DNA of 23,279 nt. Source: an uncultured Desulfovibrio sp. (GTDB lineage Bacteria; Desulfobacterota; Desulfovibrionia; Desulfovibrionales; Desulfovibrionaceae). The notes under the pieces were generated by a model, which searched no databases, was not told the origin of the DNA, and worked only from the letters and a program-made list of their open reading frames with translations. Position 1 is the stretch's first letter; every line of letters begins with the position of its first letter. The position numbers and the translations under genes were made by a program. The stretch is from positions 1-23,279 of the forward strand of contig CAMBWG010000001.1 of NCBI GenBank assembly GCA_945871415.1. Reading direction: 5' to 3'. Positions 8,441 to 15,873 of this stretch are shown here, piece by piece.

Positions 8441-8983
8441 ATGGAAGAGCGGCCATATTTCAAATCTTCCATAGGGGAGCTGGAGGCGCTTTACAGGCAG
8501 CACCCGTACAACAAAAAGGTGCTGACCCGGCTCGACAAGGAGCTTGCCTTTCGCAAAGCGAAAAGCGCACGGCGGCTTCATGCGCTCGTCAGAGAGCGCC
8601 TTGACGAAATCCGGCAAAAAGACGGGAAACGGCCTCTCCTCTCTCCCTTTGTCCAGAAGCCGCCACGACGGCCCGTGATGAAGCAATGCAGCCTTCTGAC
8701 AGATACGCCGCAGGATGCGAAGGCAGCGCCGGAAACGCAGCCGTCCCCAAAGCAGGAAATCAGGCAGGTAACGCCGCGACTGACGCCTCCCCCCGCCGAA
8801 GCCCGGCAACAAACGGGAACAACGAAAAATAAAGAAGGCAGTCGACCGTCTGTTCTTATGCTTATCGCTGTCCTGATCTGCCTTGCCTGCCTCATATTCG
8901 TAATTCTCTCCACAAAGGATAAAACTTCTTCTGGAGCTGTGGACAGAACATACGAGGAACAGGTCAAAAACCTGTTGAACTGA
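8441..8983 (+). CDS. Unknown protein with charged N-terminal helices and a C-terminal membrane anchor
   Basis: 180-residue protein from the ATG at 8441, which has an AGGGGGAG ribosome site just upstream; a GTG at 8423 is the in-frame alternative. The first 60 residues look like a compact helical domain (IGELEALY ... ELAFRKAKSARRLHALVRERL). Residues about 65-130 are a proline/glutamine/threonine-rich linker. One hydrophobic segment (about 137-157, LMLIAVLICLACLIFVIL) is followed by a short polar tail. This suggests an N-in, C-terminally anchored membrane protein. I recognise no catalytic motif and assign no function. It stands between the tRNA-like scar and a SHOCT membrane protein on the opposite strand, so it may be island cargo. 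Confidence 0.65.
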   Translation: MEERPYFKSSIGELEALYRQHPYNKKVLTRLDKELAFRKAKSARRLHALVRERLDEIRQKDGKRPLLSPFVQKPPRRPVMKQCSLLTDTPQDAKAAPETQPSPKQEIRQVTPRLTPPPAEARQQTGTTKNKEGSRPSVLMLIAVLICLACLIFVILSTKDKTSSGAVDRTYEEQVKNLLN

Positions 8984-9017
8984 TAAAAAAGATAACCCGC
9001 GGCAGCGCTGAAAATGA

Positions 9018-9096
9018 GAGCCTTTTAGCTTTGAAAAAGGTGAAAAGCGAGCCTCAGCGCCGCCTCGCGTTTGCCTTTTTCAAAGGTAAAACGATC
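9018..9096. repeat. Palindromic intergenic repeat, copy 2
   Basis: Inverted ends of about 23 bases (9018-9040 and 9074-9096), both related to GAKCxTTTTA-CTTTGAAAAAGG. The core contains GCCGCCTCGCG, close to the core of copy 1. It sits between the convergent genes ending at 8983 and 9108 and may act as a two-way terminator. Confidence 0.7.
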
Positions 9097-9107
9097 CCGC
9101 GAAACAA

Positions 9108-9845
9108 TTACTCCCGATCTTCGCCGAGAATTCTTCTTTTTTCGGCCTCAAACTCCTCTTCCGACAGTACTCCCTGCTCCTTCAGCCCGGCAAGCTGCCG
9201 CAGTCTGTCCAGACGATCGTCCCGCGCGGCGGTCTGCGCGTCCTCCGGCCGGGGGGCCGCCGCCTGCACCTGCGCCCGCGCCACGGCCGCAAGAGCGGCA
9301 TGACGCTTCTCGGCGTTTACAATGACGTAGTACTGGTAAACAATAGGAAAGAGGAAGCACAGGAAGCCGTTGAGACGCTGGGGCAGTCCATCCTCCAGAA
9401 GCATCTGTTCGAGACGCTTCTTCATGTCGAAGGAAAGGACGATCAGCAGCACAAGTCCCGCCAGATCCAGCAGCGCACAGGCAATGACCATCACGTCCGC
9501 CGCATCGAACATACGCTGATCCGTGGCAAACTCCGCGGCGGACGTGTCGCACAGCCCCGCATAAAGCAGAAGAAAAATGCAGATCAGTACCTTGACGCGC
9601 AGAGAATCCCCCCCGCCGTCGGCCGTCTTCATCCTTTTGGCCGAAGTATAGGCAAAATAGAACACGCTCAGGCTGTATGAGAACAGCGCCAGCAGCACAA
9701 AATCAAACGTTTTCCAGCGCCAGCCGAAATGCCTCACGGCAAACGAGTCTTCCGCCGCCATCATGTCTGCCGACGAATCCTTCCTTCTGGCAAACAGCAC
9801 CAGCCCAGCCAGCAGAAGGATGATTATAGAACCAAGAGTCCCCAT
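9108..9845 (-). CDS. Multi-pass membrane protein with C-terminal SHOCT domain
   Basis: 245 residues from the ATG at 9845, which has AGGAG 9 bases upstream; the open frame runs further but without a better start. The N-terminus is a hydrophobic helix (about 3-20), followed by hydrophobic segments near 47-66, 84-100, 115-138 and 155-172, so about five membrane spans. The last 35 residues (DRLDRLRQLAGLKEQGVLSE, then EEFEAEKRRIL) match the SHOCT short C-terminal domain, a small oligomerisation or regulatory module found at the ends of many bacterial membrane proteins. An Ala/Gln-rich linker joins the two. No enzyme motif is visible. It ends in the repeat at 9018-9096. Function unknown. Confidence 0.75.
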   Translation of the reverse strand: MGTLGSIIILLLAGLVLFARRKDSSADMMAAEDSFAVRHFGWRWKTFDFVLLALFSYSLSVFYFAYTSAKRMKTADGGGDSLRVKVLICIFLLLYAGLCDTSAAEFATDQRMFDAADVMVIACALLDLAGLVLLIVLSFDMKKRLEQMLLEDGLPQRLNGFLCFLFPIVYQYYVIVNAEKRHAALAAVARAQVQAAAPRPEDAQTAARDDRLDRLRQLAGLKEQGVLSEEEFEAEKRRILGEDRE

Positions 9846-10007
9846 GACCAGACGCTCCTTGTAATGTTTCCGGAAGAATCCGCACGACCGCAACCGTCGC
9901 CGAACCGGCCGGGGATGATCTCGCGCTGAATACGGCGTACTGTCCGTCCGGCCCATGCGGCCGACAGAGGCGCACGGCAGGACACAGCTCCTCCGGGGGA
10001 CAACGCA

Positions 10008-10217
10008 TTATATCGTCGTCAGAAAGCTCCCGTGCATGCCCGGCTGTGCCATGCTGCTTGTCCTCTTTATTCTCAGAAGATGAACGCCCTGTTCGCCCCT
10101 GCGGGCAAGCCCGGCAAAGAACGCCTCCCGCTCCTCGGCATCCGTGGACGCCGGCACCTCGGCAGTCTTGTCATCAATGCTGTCAGCGGCGTGTTCAGAG
10201 CGTTTCACCTTTTTCAA
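10008..10217 (-). CDS. Doubtful small ORF, possibly a gene remnant
   Basis: A 69-residue frame whose only starts (TTG, or a GTG three codons in) lie inside palindromic repeat copy 3. The first part looks protein-like and acidic (DDKTAEVPASTDAEEREAFF). The tail from about residue 45 looks out of frame, and a more natural acidic reading (ARELSDDDIM) continues in another frame near 10020. This may be a small gene broken by an indel and by insertion of the repeat, or no gene at all. Confidence 0.2.
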   Translation of the reverse strand: MKKVKRSEHAADSIDDKTAEVPASTDAEEREAFFAGLARRGEQGVHLLRIKRTSSMAQPGMHGSFLTTI

Positions 10218-10230
10218 AGTTGAAACGCTC
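10198..10230. repeat. Palindromic intergenic repeat, copy 3 (minimal form)
   Basis: A compact hairpin: GAGCGTTTCACCTTT and AAAGTTGAAACGCTC form 15-base arms with one mismatch and a 3-base loop. It is essentially the two ends of the longer copies joined without the core, which points to the mobile or foldable unit of the family. Confidence 0.75.
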
Positions 10231-10531
10231 CGGGCTCAGGACTCATTACTGTTTTTTTGAGAGGGAAGAAAGCCCTTTGCTCTGCCGTCGACGCCCGTAA
10301 GGCTCCTGCGTCGCCTGACGGGCACGGCCTGCGGCAAAAAGGGCCCGGCCCTTCCGCAGCAAAGCGAGGAAGGGCGTTCCCGTAAAGTCCCCCTCAAACT
10401 CCCCCATCTTCCCCAAAACCCGCACGCAACATGCTGGCAGGCAAAGACAGACGTTTTCATAACATGGAGTTATATTTTGTTTTTTTGCATATTAGCCCAC
10501 AGAAAACAGCTCTTGATAATGAGTCCTGACC
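10231..10531. other. Gene-free stretch with inverted repeats
   Basis: No supported gene. It contains GCCCTTCC/GGAAGGGC arms (about 10349-10376), a GCCCGT/ACGGGC pair (about 10293-10323) and a C-rich tract around 10384-10420 (GTCCCCC, CTCCCCC, TTCCCC). A short AT-rich section (about 10455-10500) has a weak ATAAC/GTTAT hairpin before a T-run on the plus strand. The C-rich tract resembles the G-rich intergenic DNA at 19790-19920. Confidence 0.3.
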
Positions 10532-10712
10532 CTAGCGCACCAGAATGCAGGACACGTGCCCGCAGTACCGGCAGACGACCGTGTACCGGCCGCAACTGCC
10601 GCAGGAGGCGTTCCGCCAGTCTGATCGGCAGCGGCCCGTCCGACGGGCTGTCCCGTAATTCCGTATTCTCAGAACCGCAGCGGCTACAAACTATCTTCGG
10701 CTTGTTGTTCAT
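10532..10712 (-). pseudogene. Small zinc-ribbon protein gene with a frameshift
   Basis: The gene starts at the ATG at 10712 behind a strong ribosome site (GGAGGGAG, 9 bases upstream). Its first frame reads MNNKPKIVCSRCGSENTE, a typical zinc-ribbon opening. After about 35 codons the cysteine-rich reading continues in the next frame as CGSCGRYTVVCRYCGH and ends at TAG (10532-10534). Together this gives two or more CxxC pairs, as in a double zinc ribbon of about 60 residues. The span is 181 bases, one more than a multiple of three, consistent with one single-base indel. Left in the first frame the protein would run on with no further cysteine pairs. It could be a real mutation or a sequencing error. 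Function unknown. Confidence 0.55.
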
Positions 10713-10980
10713 CCGTCTTTTCTCCCTCCGCGGGCGCTTCGGCATCCAGCAGCCCGGCGCCGTCCCTAAAGCTGCGGCCCCACGCATGCAGCTCCGGTTC
10801 GCTGATGTGGTTATTTCCAGCAGCACGCCGCCGTCGGCAGGTCTTCCAGACGCTGCTCGTCGGCCCAGATGCGCTCGCGCACACCCGGCAGCGGCCCTCG
10901 CCTTCAGGCGGAAAAAAGGCAAAGATCGGGGAAAGAACTCCCCGTTCTGCCTTATGGCGGGCCGCCCCTCTTCCCGCCAT
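10684..10980 (-). pseudogene. Decayed small gene upstream of the zinc-ribbon gene
   Basis: The plausible protein is spread over two frames. One frame gives PEGEGRCRVC (codons near 10879-10910). The next gives ERIWADEQRLEDLPTAACCW and hits TAA. The first frame then resumes as HISEPELHAWGRSF and continues to EQQAEDSL and a TAG at 10684. A one-base loss after CRVC and a one-base gain near the AAATAA would restore a continuous acidic, cysteine-bearing protein. Its end overlaps the start of the zinc-ribbon gene by 29 bases, as in a translationally coupled pair. The 5' end is uncertain: the only in-frame ATG (10980) lies in a palindrome and has no ribosome site. Confidence 0.35.
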
Positions 10981-10985
10981 AAGGC
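10949..10985. promoter_or_regulatory. Perfect 13-base inverted repeat
   Basis: GCCTTATGGCGGG (10949-10961) and CCCGCCATAAGGC (10973-10985) are exact reverse complements around an 11-base spacer. No T-tract follows on either strand, so it is more operator-like than terminator-like. It lies about 270 bases before the dynamin operon and at the 5' edge of the decayed minus-strand gene. A second, 16-base GC palindrome (CCCGCCGC/GCGGCGGG, 11041-11056) lies nearby. Confidence 0.4.
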
Positions 10986-11253
10986 CGGATCGCCGGACTG
11001 TCCTTTTTCCCCTTCCTGCGTTACAACAGCATAACTTTACCCCGCCGCGCGGCGGGCGGACAAAGCCTGAGCGAACCGCGCCAGAGAGTCCGGACAGGGG
11101 CCCCCCATTGCGGGCCTGCCCGCGCGCATCCGGGACAGAGCCGCTTCCGGTTACAGGAGAGTTTTCTTCGTCAGGGCGCGCGAAAAGCGGACGACGCCTG
11201 CGCCCATCAACATCCAGCTCGACCCCCGTCGACCCCTCTCCAGGGAGAACTTC

Positions 11254-12351
11254 ATGAGCCTGCTCGAATCGCTGCAAGAACGTCGGGACCTCCTTTCCTA
11301 CGGCCTCCGGCTTGTCCGCGACACAAAGGAACTGTACGACGTCTACGGCAAAGATGTGCTCACGGCCTCCTACGACCGCTTTGCCGCCATCGAGAAAAGC
11401 CTGACGGCCAAAGAAATCCGCATAGTTGTCGTCGGCGAATTTTCGCGCGGCAAATCGTCCCTGCTGAACGCGCTTATGGGATTTGCCCACCTTCCCTACG
11501 CCAACGAGGCGACAACGGCCATCAACTTCTTTATCTACGGTCTGCCGGAAAAAGAAACCGCGCCGCACCTTGTCGTTGTGTTTCGCGACGGACGCCGACA
11601 GCGGATCGAGCTGAACAAAAGTCAGGACAAGCTGAAAACATGGGAAAAGGAAATCGAAAAATGGGGCACGGAGCTTGACACGGACAGCAGCGCTCTTCGC
11701 TCCGAAGTCGATTATATCGAGCTTTACATCGATCACCCTCTGCTCAATCTCGGCCTTGTGCTGATCGACACTCCCGGTCTGGAGTCCATCCAGAAGCACC
11801 ATGAGGAAATCACGCGCCGCGCCATCGACATGGCTCACATAGCCATCTGGGTGCAAAGCACGGTGCAGCTCGGCGGCAACAGCCGCGAATGGCAGTTCCT
11901 GAAGGAAACCATCCGCAAGAGCTTCCGCAAGTTTCTGACGGTCGTGAACTGCTGGGACCTGGTAATGGAACCGCAGGACGAGCAGGACAGGCACACCATC
12001 GCCGCCGTCCGCGAACAAAAAGAGATGAACACTGTGCGGAGGCAGTTCCGCAAAATGCTGCCCGACGTGCCGCCGGAAGAGCTCGACATCATGACAAGCG
12101 AGCGCAATCTCTTCGGCGTCAGCGCGCGCTGGGCCCTGCAGGGCACTCCCGAACAGAAGGCGCGCTCCGGCCTGGACAGACTCTCCGCCCGTATTCAGGA
12201 ACTCTGTTCCGGCAGCGAAGCCCGCGCCGAAATATTCTACAAGCCCATGAAGCAGCTCGGCGACCTTCAGGAGACGCTGAAAAAGTACCTCGACGATTCG
12301 CTGCGCGCTCTGGAGACGGAAAACACCCTGGAGCAGCAGAAAAGAGACTGA
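11254..12351 (+). CDS. Dynamin-like GTPase 1, N-terminal GTPase part (ends at in-frame TGA)
   Basis: 365 residues up to a TGA at 12349-12351. The start has a good ribosome site (AGGGAGA, 6 bases upstream). GTPase motifs are G1 GEFSRGKS (61-68), G2 in an EATTAIN context (about 85-91), G3 DTPG (172-175) and a G4-like NCWD (232-235). These are diagnostic of bacterial dynamin-like proteins, which bind and remodel membranes upon GTP hydrolysis. The piece stops in the predicted coiled-coil stalk (ETENTLEQQKRD), which continues in the same frame after the TGA. As it stands it is a GTPase head without most of its stalk. See the following entry for the remainder and the finding on the TGA. Confidence 0.8.
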   Translation: MSLLESLQERRDLLSYGLRLVRDTKELYDVYGKDVLTASYDRFAAIEKSLTAKEIRIVVVGEFSRGKSSLLNALMGFAHLPYANEATTAINFFIYGLPEKETAPHLVVVFRDGRRQRIELNKSQDKLKTWEKEIEKWGTELDTDSSALRSEVDYIELYIDHPLLNLGLVLIDTPGLESIQKHHEEITRRAIDMAHIAIWVQSTVQLGGNSREWQFLKETIRKSFRKFLTVVNCWDLVMEPQDEQDRHTIAAVREQKEMNTVRRQFRKMLPDVPPEELDIMTSERNLFGVSARWALQGTPEQKARSGLDRLSARIQELCSGSEARAEIFYKPMKQLGDLQETLKKYLDDSLRALETENTLEQQKRD

Positions 12352-12363
12352 GAACTCCTTGAA

Positions 12364-13587
12364 ATGGATATCACCCAGCTCGAACAGAAGATGCAGATTT
12401 CCATCAGCGAAACAAAGGAAGACCATACAAGAGTATGCAACGAGTGCATCCGGCGGATAATGACGGAACTCGTGGAACCGCTGCGCGACCTCAGGCAGGA
12501 AATCGAGTTTCAGGTCTCGCCGGACTATGTGCGCGAGCGCATTCTGGCCAGAGACGCGACCGTCACACTGCCGGACCACCTTCAGGAAGCCTACGCCGCG
12601 ACCCTGCGGGAGGTCGGCGACAAGTGGAGCGCGCAGCGCGAGGAAGTCGCGGCCATGCTTCAGGAACTGCGTCTGGACTATGCGCGGGAAATGAACAGGC
12701 ATGTCAGGGAGATTACGTCCAGCCTGAACAGCCTCGACATTTCCCTGCCGGACATGGACGTGCAGTGCGATCTCGATCTGAGCGGCCTTGAAAAGTTCTA
12801 CACGGAAAAAATGCGCATTGAGGAGAACATCGCCGCCTACGAACAGCAGATTGACACCTACAACGAACGCATAGGGCAGGAGGCCGCCAACGACAAGCTG
12901 CTGGCAAACGCCAGAGAATCCCTCAACAGAACGGAGCGCCGCCTTAAGGAGCTGGGGCAGCAGCCCCAGCCTTCCACGCGGAAGGAATGGCGGCAGGTTT
13001 CCAGCGGCGGCATGTGGAGCAGCCCGCGCTCCGTGGTGGTCGATGTGCCGGACTACACCCCCGTCAACGAATGGAAGGAACAGCGCGCCAGACTTGAAAC
13101 GCTCCTGAACGACAGGGAAAAGGCGCTTGATGAGATCATCCGCGCCGAAGAGGAAAAAAACGGCCGCCGCCTGAGCATGGAGGCCGCCAAACGGCGTCTG
13201 GAGCAGCGGCTGGAAAGAATGCGCTCCAGTCAGGCCGCGGCCGAGCGGCAGCAGCGGGAGGAACTTGACTCCCTGGTCGCCCGCGTGCACCGCCGGCTTA
13301 TTCACGCCACGTCGGGGCAGCTCAACGGATTTATCCGCATACTGGAAAAGAACGCCGCGGAAGGGCTTGCCGGGGTCTTCAATCATCAGCTCGACTACCT
13401 GCAGACCTGCGTGCAGGAACAGTTCATGGAGCCTCTGCACGGCAAACAGGCAAGCCGCGAAGAAGCCGTCAGACTGTTTGAGCAGGGCAAGGCGGAAATC
13501 GAAAAACGCAGAACGCAGCTTGAAGAGGCCCTGCGGGAACTGCGCGACCTGCAACAGCAGACAGCCGCCTGCTGCGCCGCGGAATAA
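12364..13587 (+). CDS. Dynamin-like GTPase 1, stalk/coiled-coil part (same frame after TGA)
   Basis: 407 residues from the ATG at 12364, in exactly the same frame as the preceding GTPase part; codons GAA CTC CTT GAA link the TGA to this ATG with no indel. The sequence is long, highly charged and helical (LEQKMQISISETKED, RLEQRLERMRSSQAAAE, EKRRTQLEEALRELRDLQQQ), as expected for a dynamin stalk. It has no GTPase motifs of its own. No clear ribosome site precedes the ATG, so separate translation would need coupling to the upstream stop. Without the TGA the gene (11254-13587) would encode 777 residues, a normal size for bacterial dynamin-like proteins. It ends 12 bases before the next gene. Confidence 0.75.
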   Translation: MDITQLEQKMQISISETKEDHTRVCNECIRRIMTELVEPLRDLRQEIEFQVSPDYVRERILARDATVTLPDHLQEAYAATLREVGDKWSAQREEVAAMLQELRLDYAREMNRHVREITSSLNSLDISLPDMDVQCDLDLSGLEKFYTEKMRIEENIAAYEQQIDTYNERIGQEAANDKLLANARESLNRTERRLKELGQQPQPSTRKEWRQVSSGGMWSSPRSVVVDVPDYTPVNEWKEQRARLETLLNDREKALDEIIRAEEEKNGRRLSMEAAKRRLEQRLERMRSSQAAAERQQREELDSLVARVHRRLIHATSGQLNGFIRILEKNAAEGLAGVFNHQLDYLQTCVQEQFMEPLHGKQASREEAVRLFEQGKAEIEKRRTQLEEALRELRDLQQQTAACCAAE

Positions 13588-13599
13588 CGGGAGGAACAC

Positions 13600-15873
13600 A
13601 TGGACTATTCCCGACTGCGCGAATGCCTGCCCCAGGCAGACCGCGAACGATTCGACGCCCTCTGGGAACAGACGGGAGGCAACGACTCTCCGCTGCATGC
13701 CTGTCTGGCCGGAGCCTTCTCCGTCGGCAAGACAACGCTGCTCAACACGCTTATCGGCAGCGCGCTGCTCCCTGTGGCACAGGAGGAGACAACGGCCCTG
13801 CCCACCTTCGTGGAATATGCGCCGGCCCCGAGCTGCGAGCTGGCGGGAACCGACGGCGCGACGCCAATCGCGCCGGAGACTCTCCCGGCGATCATTGCCA
13901 ATCCCCCGCGAGAGGCCCGGCTGGTCAGCGTCGGCCTGCCCCTCCCCTGGCTTCAGGGGCTTTGCCTTGTCGATCTGCCGGGCTGCGGCAGCCTTGACGA
14001 CCCCAATCACGAGTACAGCCGCGAGCAGCTCCGGCAGGCCGACGCCGTCGTCTACCTGCTGGCGCCCCGCGGCCCGTCCCGCGACGACCTCCGCAATCTG
14101 ACCCTGCTGCATACCCGCGGCAAGAAAGTGCTTCTCGGCGTCGCCCAGTGGGATCGGGTGGAAGAAGCGGTGGCGCGCGGCGAAAAGGAACCCAATCTCG
14201 CCGCATGGGCGGCGGACATTCTCTATCAGACAGGGCTGGAATGCGCCCCCTGCCCCGTAAGCCGGACAGGGCTGGGCCGGGAACAGGTCATCGACTTTCT
14301 GCAACAGGCGGCGCGGGAGCTGCGCGACCTGCGTCTGCGGCGCTTTGTCGCGGAAGCCCGCCCCATGCTGACCGCCCTGCTGGAACACTGTCGGGAAGCC
14401 GCGGACATGCTGGCCGCCGATACGGAGGAAGCCCGGCAGCGGCATCATGAGGAGCTTCTGCGGCAAAAGCAGGAACTGCTCGAAATGCGCCGACAGGCGG
14501 AAAACCGCAGGCAGGAGGAAACGCAGGCGCTGCTGCAACGCTGGGACAGCGGCTGCGAAGAACTCTCCGTTCAGCTGGAGGAAGAGCTGCGCGCTTCCGC
14601 CGGGCAGTGGACGGACAAGAACGGAGAAGAAGCCTTTCTGGAGCGGGGCGAAACCCTGCTGCGGGAAACGCTCGCCCAGGCGGCCGCGCTGGGGCAGACG
14701 CTCTCGCAACGCTACGGCCGGCTGGAAATTCCCGAGGCGGAGCTGCGGAGGCGGCATCTGCACCTCGCGCCGCCTCCGCCCGTCGCGGCGGCGGATTTTC
14801 TGGACGTGGGCCGTCTGGAACTGCTGGAAAAACGCATGAGCGAGCTTCAGGAGCAGCGGCGGCAGGCGGCAAAAGACACGCAGGCCGACCCGGACAGCCT
14901 CAGAGCGGAAATCGAAGATCAGGAGCTGCTCCTTAACGACCTGCAAAAACAGCGGCGGGAGATCCTGTCCGCGCCCCTGCCCCGCATTGAGATCACCGAT
15001 CCGGCAGCGGACGCCGGCCGGGAGCTGGGCCGCACCGTCGGAGAACTTGCCGACATGGCCCTTCTCATTCTGCAGCCCGTAGCCGCTGCCGGCAAGATCG
15101 GAAGTCTGGTGGGCAGGGCCGGCAGGGCGTTCGGCATGTCGGCCAGGGCGGCAAGAACGGCGGCAGCGGCGGCCAGGGCAGGCTCAGCCGTGGTGCTGCA
15201 TCTGAACCGGGCGAGCCAGGGCGCGCAGACGCAGGCCCCCCGAAAAGGCGGCGAACACGCCGTCATCAGCGCGCTGGACAAGCTCGGCTGGCTGGAAATG
15301 TTCACGCTGGGCTACTGGGGCGAACGCATCGGCAGCGCCCTTGACGGCGAACCCGTAATCAGCTCCCACACAGACCCCGAAGCCCTCCGCAGGCAGCAGG
15401 AAGCCCTCGCAAAAATCGACGCCTTGCTCCGGGAACGACAGCTGCGCATCTTCGATCTGGAAAAGGAACTGGCAGCCCCCCGCGCAAACATCGCCGCCAT
15501 CGAGGCGGAAATAACCTCCGTCCGCGGCGAAATGGAGGCGCTCGCCGCGCAGGCGGAACAGAAGAAAGCAACGGAGGAAGCCGCCCGGCAGCGTGAATTC
15601 CAGTCCATGCTGGCCTATGAAAAAAAGCGTTGCGGCAAGGAATGGCTGCACCTGTTCACGCAGCAGAGCCAGTCCATGCGGCGGCTCCTTCAGGCCATGC
15701 TGCGCAACTGGTGGGAAGGCTACCTGCCGGAGCTGCTCGACGAAAGAGAAGGCAGGGTGCGGGAACTGCTCGAACAGATGAAGGAACTGCCGGCCCGGCG
15801 GCAGCAGCGCGAGGCGGCTCTGCGCGCCGAGGCGGAGGCCGTCCGGCAGGCGCTGCGGGAACTGGAACAATGA
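13600..15873 (+). CDS. Dynamin-like GTPase 2
   Basis: 757-residue dynamin-family GTPase with G1 GAFSVGKT (38-45), a threonine pair for G2 in QEETTALP (about 63-70), G3 DLPG (125-128) and a G4-like QWD (183-185). Long coiled-coil regions run from about 265 to 460 and 590 to 757. Between them, at about 467-525, is an Ala/Gly/Leu-rich hydrophobic stretch (MALLILQPVAAAGKIGSLVG and following) that could be the membrane-inserting paddle. A GGGAGG ribosome site precedes the ATG. Paired, unequal dynamin-like proteins encoded side by side occur in several bacteria and often work as heteromers. Its stop overlaps the next start (ATGA), indicating tight coupling. The stalk sequence is unlike that of GTPase 1, so they are not a recent duplication. 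Confidence 0.85.
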   Translation: MDYSRLRECLPQADRERFDALWEQTGGNDSPLHACLAGAFSVGKTTLLNTLIGSALLPVAQEETTALPTFVEYAPAPSCELAGTDGATPIAPETLPAIIANPPREARLVSVGLPLPWLQGLCLVDLPGCGSLDDPNHEYSREQLRQADAVVYLLAPRGPSRDDLRNLTLLHTRGKKVLLGVAQWDRVEEAVARGEKEPNLAAWAADILYQTGLECAPCPVSRTGLGREQVIDFLQQAARELRDLRLRRFVAEARPMLTALLEHCREAADMLAADTEEARQRHHEELLRQKQELLEMRRQAENRRQEETQALLQRWDSGCEELSVQLEEELRASAGQWTDKNGEEAFLERGETLLRETLAQAAALGQTLSQRYGRLEIPEAELRRRHLHLAPPPPVAAADFLDVGRLELLEKRMSELQEQRRQAAKDTQADPDSLRAEIEDQELLLNDLQKQRREILSAPLPRIEITDPAADAGRELGRTVGELADMALLILQPVAAAGKIGSLVGRAGRAFGMSARAARTAAAAARAGSAVVLHLNRASQGAQTQAPRKGGEHAVISALDKLGWLEMFTLGYWGERIGSALDGEPVISSHTDPEALRRQQEALAKIDALLRERQLRIFDLEKELAAPRANIAAIEAEITSVRGEMEALAAQAEQKKATEEAARQREFQSMLAYEKKRCGKEWLHLFTQQSQSMRRLLQAMLRNWWEGYLPELLDEREGRVRELLEQMKELPARRQQREAALRAEAEAVRQALRELEQ

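Noticed and set aside
9703..10008. 101-residue minus-strand frame
   Set aside because: Mostly overlaps the SHOCT gene in another frame; only its N-terminal part looks protein-like, so it is mentioned as a possible remnant and not called a gene.
10805..11257. 150-residue plus-strand frame before the dynamin operon
   Set aside because: Arg/Pro-rich composition without a ribosome site, typical of noncoding GC-rich DNA.
12349..12351. Selenocysteine codon
   Set aside because: The TGA lies in a charged coiled coil with no cysteine or redox context, and I see no obvious SECIS-like hairpin directly after it.
10684..14946. 1420-residue open frame on the minus strand
   Set aside because: It lies antisense to the dynamin genes, has low-complexity composition typical of GC-rich antisense frames and shows no domain; only its last part (10684-10980) reflects a possible decayed gene.
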